From contig CAAFVW010000086.1 in NCBI GenBank assembly GCA_900766575.1, positions 1-26,633 on the forward strand: a stretch of 26,633 bases of DNA. Reading direction: 5' to 3'. Shown piece by piece: positions 23,492 through 26,633 of this stretch. Made by a program: the position numbers and the translations under genes. Numbering within the stretch: the first letter of the stretch is position 1; every line of letters begins with the position of its first letter. The DNA comes from Lachnospiraceae bacterium. Its GTDB lineage: Bacteria > Bacillota > Clostridia > Lachnospirales > Lachnospiraceae. The notes under the pieces are model-generated. The model searched no databases. It was not told the DNA's origin and saw only the letters and a list, made by a program, of their open reading frames with translations.

Positions 23492-25903
23492 ATGGAGAGT
23501 TTTCTGGCTATGGTATCGGATAGAAATCTCTACATCGGTGTTCCGGTGGGAGCCTTTTTGTGCTCCCTTTTTCTGCTGTTCTGCTTTTTGAATACAATGA
23601 AGAGCCAGACTGTCCGTTCTCTGCGGGCTGTGCTGACAGCAAGCCTTGTCTGGACAGGCAGTGCCTTCCTGATGCGCATACAGATGTTCCCGGGTGCTGT
23701 ATTCTGGCATTATATGGCTTTGCTTGGTCTGCTGATGATCCCCGTATTTATGTACGGCTTTCTGTTTGGTTTTCTGGACATTTTCACAAAACATCGTAAA
23801 TTAATATATGGTTACGGAATTGCTACGGTCGGATTTGTGGGATTCAGTGCGTGGAGAGGGAATATTATTCCGGTACCGATGCTGGAGATCCGGGCGGATC
23901 GAACCTGTGTATATGTATACCATTCAACGGCAGCAATGTGGATCGCTACCTGCCTGGAAGTTGCAGTGTTAATATATGCAACATATCTTGCCCACTGTAA
24001 GATTGGAAATGACCTGTTGCTGCGCAGAAAATTGTCACCGTTATTGTTGGGAACGTTATTTATTCTGGCAGGAAATCTTCTGTGCTTTCTTCCAGACAGT
24101 GCATTCCCCTTTGATATGCTGGGGGCTGTCGGTATGGCTGTGTGCATGGTATATATTATGTACAAGCAGTACCTGTTTGATTTTTCCTATCGGGTGACAG
24201 TCGGTGCGGTGTATTTCCTGGCTCTTGTGGTAGCTGCCATGCCGCTTTTGATCCTGTCGCACAACCTGGAGGCTGCAATCGGTGAAATTGGCAGTTCAGC
24301 CGCACAGAAGCTGGTGATTTACGTTGTTTTGCAGAGTGTATGGACGGTGTGCGTAGTGGCATTCGCCAGAAAGCGGCTGGATGAGATTCTGAAACAGAAA
24401 CAGAAGCATATGGTAGAGGGCCTGCGGAATTTTCAGGATAAGGCGGCATCTATTTTAAGCCGGAAAGAACTTTTTACAACGCTGCATGATACGCTGGACA
24501 GTGCGATTCCGGGGTGTGAAGCACGTATTTTTGAGAAGGATGGAGAGAAGTATCATGAAGTGGTACAGAGCGGTCATATTCCGTTAGGAGAAGAGAAGGC
24601 TGCCAGAGTCTGCGGGCTTGTGGAAACCGCTGAGGCACAAGCAAATCCGGCAATCGCTCCCCTGATTTACGATAGCAGGATCTGCGGATTTGTATATATG
24701 GAGCGACTGCAGGAAAATAAGATCAATTACCGGGAAGCGGACTGCATTCACCAGATGGCGAATATTGCGGCCGGCAGCCTGAAGAATATTGATGCCTATG
24801 AGAAGTTATATCAGGTATCCATCCATGATGAACTGACCGGACTGTATAATCGTACTTATTGCGGAATTTGCCTGAGACAGGAAGGAATTCTCGGAGAAGA
24901 GCGCGGCTTCCTGTACCTGGATATGGATAATTTTAAATTGTATAATGATCTCTACGGGGAGCAGACGGGTGACCGTATCTTAAAATGGTGTGCCAGAAAA
25001 ATGCAGGAGATGGTAACGGACGGAAAAGTATTTCGGGTGGGTTCCAATGAATTCCTGATTTCTGTGCCGGAAAGCGGCAGGGAGAATCTGATTGCGCTTG
25101 CGGATAAAATACGGCAGGCGGTACAGGAAGATGCTGCGAATAAGCCGCAGGTGATGCAGCCGATCACTTTCAGCATCGGCGTGGCCTGGTATCCCGGTCT
25201 GGCATCGGATGCATTGGAGCTGTTCCAACAGTCCAAGAGAGCGGCATTCTATGCAAAGCGAAACGGCAAAGACCGGGTCTGTGTGTATGAGGGAAAAAAT
25301 GATGAGGAAAACCGGGATAAAGAAACCGGTTATGAGCAGGTGGCGCCGACGGTGTATGCACTGGTGGCGGCTATTGATGCAAAGGACTCCTTTACTTTCC
25401 AGCATTCCACAAACGTATCCCAGTATGCAGTGCTTCTGGCACAGAAACTGGGATTGCCCAGAGATGATATCCAGACGGCGAAGGTGGCGGGACTGCTGCA
25501 CGATATCGGTAAGATCGGTATTCCGGAGAGTATTTTGAAAAAGGCTGGTAAACTTACCGATGAAGAATATGAGATCATGAAGAGCCATGTGGAGAAATCA
25601 ATAGAAATGATCCACTATCTGCCGAACATGAATTATGTAATTCCGGCGGTAGTATCCCATCATGAGCGATATGACGGAAAAGGCTATCCCCGCGGATTAA
25701 AAGGGGAGGAAATTCCCCTCCTGGGAAGAATCCTTGCGGTCTGTGACAGCTTTGATGCCATGATTTCCAAGAGAGCCTATAAAGAGCCGTTGAGTGTAGA
25801 GTATGCTATGGGAGAACTGGAGAAAAATAAAGGCACACAGTTTGACCCTGATGTGGCGGAGGCTTTTATCGAACTGATCAAAGAAGGAAAAATTCCCCTG
25901 TAG
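23492..25903 (+). CDS. Membrane GGDEF/HD-GYP protein, probable c-di-GMP phosphodiesterase
   Basis: An 803-residue sensor-like protein. About eight or nine membrane helices fill residues 15-291, then a short coiled linker and a GAF-like region (about 315-435). A GGDEF domain follows (DELTGLYNR at 446-454, LDMDNFK at 476-482), but its signature reads GSNEF (517-521), with Gly to Ser and Asp to Asn. This should weaken or abolish cyclase activity. The HD-GYP domain is complete (HD at 670-671 in LLHDIGKIGIPESI; HHERYDGKGYP at 723-733). So the likely activity is c-di-GMP hydrolysis, perhaps gated by GTP bound to the GGDEF part. AAAAGGA precedes the ATG. It ends at a strong terminator, and may be partly co-transcribed with nrdDG. 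The input signal is unknown. Confidence 0.93.
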   Translation: MESFLAMVSDRNLYIGVPVGAFLCSLFLLFCFLNTMKSQTVRSLRAVLTASLVWTGSAFLMRIQMFPGAVFWHYMALLGLLMIPVFMYGFLFGFLDIFTKHRKLIYGYGIATVGFVGFSAWRGNIIPVPMLEIRADRTCVYVYHSTAAMWIATCLEVAVLIYATYLAHCKIGNDLLLRRKLSPLLLGTLFILAGNLLCFLPDSAFPFDMLGAVGMAVCMVYIMYKQYLFDFSYRVTVGAVYFLALVVAAMPLLILSHNLEAAIGEIGSSAAQKLVIYVVLQSVWTVCVVAFARKRLDEILKQKQKHMVEGLRNFQDKAASILSRKELFTTLHDTLDSAIPGCEARIFEKDGEKYHEVVQSGHIPLGEEKAARVCGLVETAEAQANPAIAPLIYDSRICGFVYMERLQENKINYREADCIHQMANIAAGSLKNIDAYEKLYQVSIHDELTGLYNRTYCGICLRQEGILGEERGFLYLDMDNFKLYNDLYGEQTGDRILKWCARKMQEMVTDGKVFRVGSNEFLISVPESGRENLIALADKIRQAVQEDAANKPQVMQPITFSIGVAWYPGLASDALELFQQSKRAAFYAKRNGKDRVCVYEGKNDEENRDKETGYEQVAPTVYALVAAIDAKDSFTFQHSTNVSQYAVLLAQKLGLPRDDIQTAKVAGLLHDIGKIGIPESILKKAGKLTDEEYEIMKSHVEKSIEMIHYLPNMNYVIPAVVSHHERYDGKGYPRGLKGEEIPLLGRILAVCDSFDAMISKRAYKEPLSVEYAMGELEKNKGTQFDPDVAEAFIELIKEGKIPL

Positions 25904-25919
25904 GAAGAATGTGCAGCAA

Positions 25920-25947
25920 AAAAGAGGCGTCAGCAGACGCCTCTTTT
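25920..25947 (+). terminator. Rho-independent terminator after the GGDEF/HD-GYP gene
   Basis: Perfect arms AAAAGAGGCGTC and GACGCCTCTTTT close the loop AGCA, with the T run built into the right arm. Confidence 0.95.
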
Positions 25948-26004
25948 CAAAAGGGGAGGATTAAGTATTATCGTATCTTTCGTAAGATCAAAGGAGGGGA
26001 TCCG

Positions 26005-26055
26005 ATGATAGTAGTAGTGTGTCCCGGATTTCACGGAATATACATAGTTAGTTGA
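26005..26055 (+). CDS. Possible 16-codon small ORF with a very strong ribosome site
   Basis: ATG at 26005 follows AAAGGAGGGG by about five bases and opens a 16-codon frame (MIVVVCPGFHGIYIVS, then TGA). I know no family for it. A weak promoter (CTTTTC at 25943-25948, 17 bases, TATTAT at 25966-25971) could serve it. The ideal Shine-Dalgarno spacing is the only real support. It could be a hydrophobic micropeptide or chance. Confidence 0.25.
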   Translation: MIVVVCPGFHGIYIVS

Positions 26056-26071
26056 TATTTTTTTGTTGTTT

Positions 26072-26099
26072 TTGAAGTAGAGATGTTATATACTATGAT
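26072..26099 (+). promoter_or_regulatory. Promoter of the SEC-C protein gene
   Basis: TTGAAG at 26072-26077 and TATGAT at 26094-26099 are spaced by 16 bases. The leader is about 115 bases. The 318 bases between the HD-GYP stop and the SEC-C start hold a terminator, a possible tiny ORF, this promoter and a structured leader. Confidence 0.65.
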
Positions 26100-26107
26100 T
26101 ATTAATT

Positions 26108-26185
26108 CTGCCAATGAGTGAATGCCTGATGGTTTACAGGCGGGGCAGTTACGGTTTCACAGGCTTGAAGAGTGAAGGAACCGTA
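26108..26185 (+). ncRNA. Structured leader with two hairpins before the SEC-C gene, class unknown
   Basis: Hairpin 1 has an outer stem CTGCC (26108-26112)/GGCAG (26144-26148) and an inner stem GCCTG (26124-26128)/CAGGC (26137-26141). Hairpin 2 has TACGGTT (26150-26156)/AACCGTA (26179-26185), extended by TCAC/GTGA. There is no T run. I could not match it to a riboswitch class. It may be a cis-regulatory RNA or a small RNA. Confidence 0.4.
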
Positions 26186-26221
26186 TGATTAATTATTATT
26201 ATGTAAGGATGGTATGATACT

Positions 26222-26633
26222 ATGAATTTAATGGAACAATGGAGATCAGTAGCATATAATGAGGCAACCGGCAAAGAGAAGCTGCAGCAGCTCTGGGCAA
26301 CATATTTCCAGGAGGAGAAAGAAATCTATGCACAGCTTCTGAAGAATTCCGATGAAGTGGTAAAGGGCACGGTAAAAGAGCTGGCTGACAAGTTCAAGGT
26401 ATCTCTGATGACCATGACCGGATTCCTGGACGGTATTAACGACAGCCTGGTTGAGAAGAACCCTCTCGATGATCTGGAAGAGGACACCCAGGTCAACTTA
26501 GGCTTTGATAAGGCTCTCCTGTACAAGAACATGGTAGCGGCAGAGGCTGACTGGCTGTACAATCTGGAAGAGTGGAACGCTATTTTCGATGAAGAGACCC
26601 GTAAGGAACTGTACAAAGAGCAGAAATCTTCTA
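26222..26633 (+). CDS. SEC-C domain protein, N-terminal part (3' end outside window)
   Basis: The frame starts at ATG 26222 and is open to the window end (137 codons). The helical, acidic N terminus (MNLMEQWRSVAYNEATG) and the blocks VVKGTVKELADKFKVS, TGFLDGINDSLVEKN and EADWLYNLEEWNAIFDEETRKE match clostridial proteins that I recall as ending in a zinc-binding SEC-C motif (CPCGSGKKYKxCC). That motif would lie past the window edge, so the name rests on the N-terminal part only. Function is unknown. TAAGGATGG stands before the start, behind a structured leader. Confidence 0.7.
   Translation, partial: MNLMEQWRSVAYNEATGKEKLQQLWATYFQEEKEIYAQLLKNSDEVVKGTVKELADKFKVSLMTMTGFLDGINDSLVEKNPLDDLEEDTQVNLGFDKALLYKNMVAAEADWLYNLEEWNAIFDEETRKELYKEQKSS

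Noticed and set aside
23492..25903. Active diguanylate cyclase
   Set aside because: The signature is GSNEF, lacking the aspartate for metal binding; no RxxD inhibitory site precedes it.
26100..26200. T-box or known riboswitch before the SEC-C gene
   Set aside because: GGAACCG looks a little like the T-box GGNACCGCG, but it is paired in a local stem, the leader is too short, and there is no terminator. The conserved cores of c-di-GMP, THF, SAM and purine classes are absent.

Overview
The window is about 26.6 kb of gene-dense, mid-GC chromosome from a spore-forming anaerobic Firmicute. The protein repertoire is most like Lachnospiraceae (Clostridia): an oxygen-sensitive class III ribonucleotide reductase with its activase, SpoIIM, a DUF5685/J-domain gene pair, a subgroup Ic aspartate aminotransferase and a clostridial SEC-C protein. 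The genus cannot be fixed from the sequence. I see no rRNA, tRNA, CRISPR array, insertion sequence, prophage or attachment site, and no broken genes. The first gene (RNase Y) and the last (SEC-C protein) are cut by the window ends.

Layout. 1-443: end of rny and its terminator. 488-2547: a promoter, an aminotransferase, a Nudix hydrolase and a terminator. 2612-3211: spoIIM, convergent with a class I DAHP synthase gene (3230-4258, minus). 4417-7230: an NhaC-type antiporter and UDP-galactopyranose mutase. 7238-9003 (minus): a PAP2-like membrane protein and a DAG-kinase-family lipid kinase, divergent from glyA (9227-10465). 10562-12378: a lone membrane sulfatase-fold enzyme. 12371-15594: ACT/HTH protein, homoserine dehydrogenase and aspartate kinase, which looks like one amino-acid operon. 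15613-16976: a TetR-type regulator divergent from an MntP-like exporter, followed by a radical SAM/SPASM-like protein. 18414-20514: a three-gene module of zinc-ribbon membrane protein, DUF5685 and J-domain/TPR protein. 20539-23424: nrdD-nrdG behind a long leader with a terminator-like hairpin. 23492-25947: a membrane GGDEF/HD-GYP protein and a strong terminator. 25948-26633: a possible tiny ORF, a promoter, a two-hairpin leader and the start of a SEC-C gene.

Functionally, most genes are housekeeping metabolism: the aspartate pathway (hom, lysC, ACT regulator, aminotransferase), one-carbon metabolism (glyA), aromatic amino acids (DAHP synthase), anaerobic dNTP synthesis (nrdDG), envelope work (glf, PAP2-like, lipid kinase, sulfatase-fold transferase), ion export (NhaC, MntP-like) and sporulation (spoIIM).

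The least explained parts are the DUF5685 module, the divergent TetR/MntP-like locus with its inverted repeats, the radical SAM protein, and the leaders of nrdD and the SEC-C gene. The most striking observation is that the DUF5685 protein carries a DDxxD motif and a D-x3-D-x3-D triad with the spacing of class I isoprenoid synthases. Nothing in the window can be shown from sequence alone to be a wholly new system.
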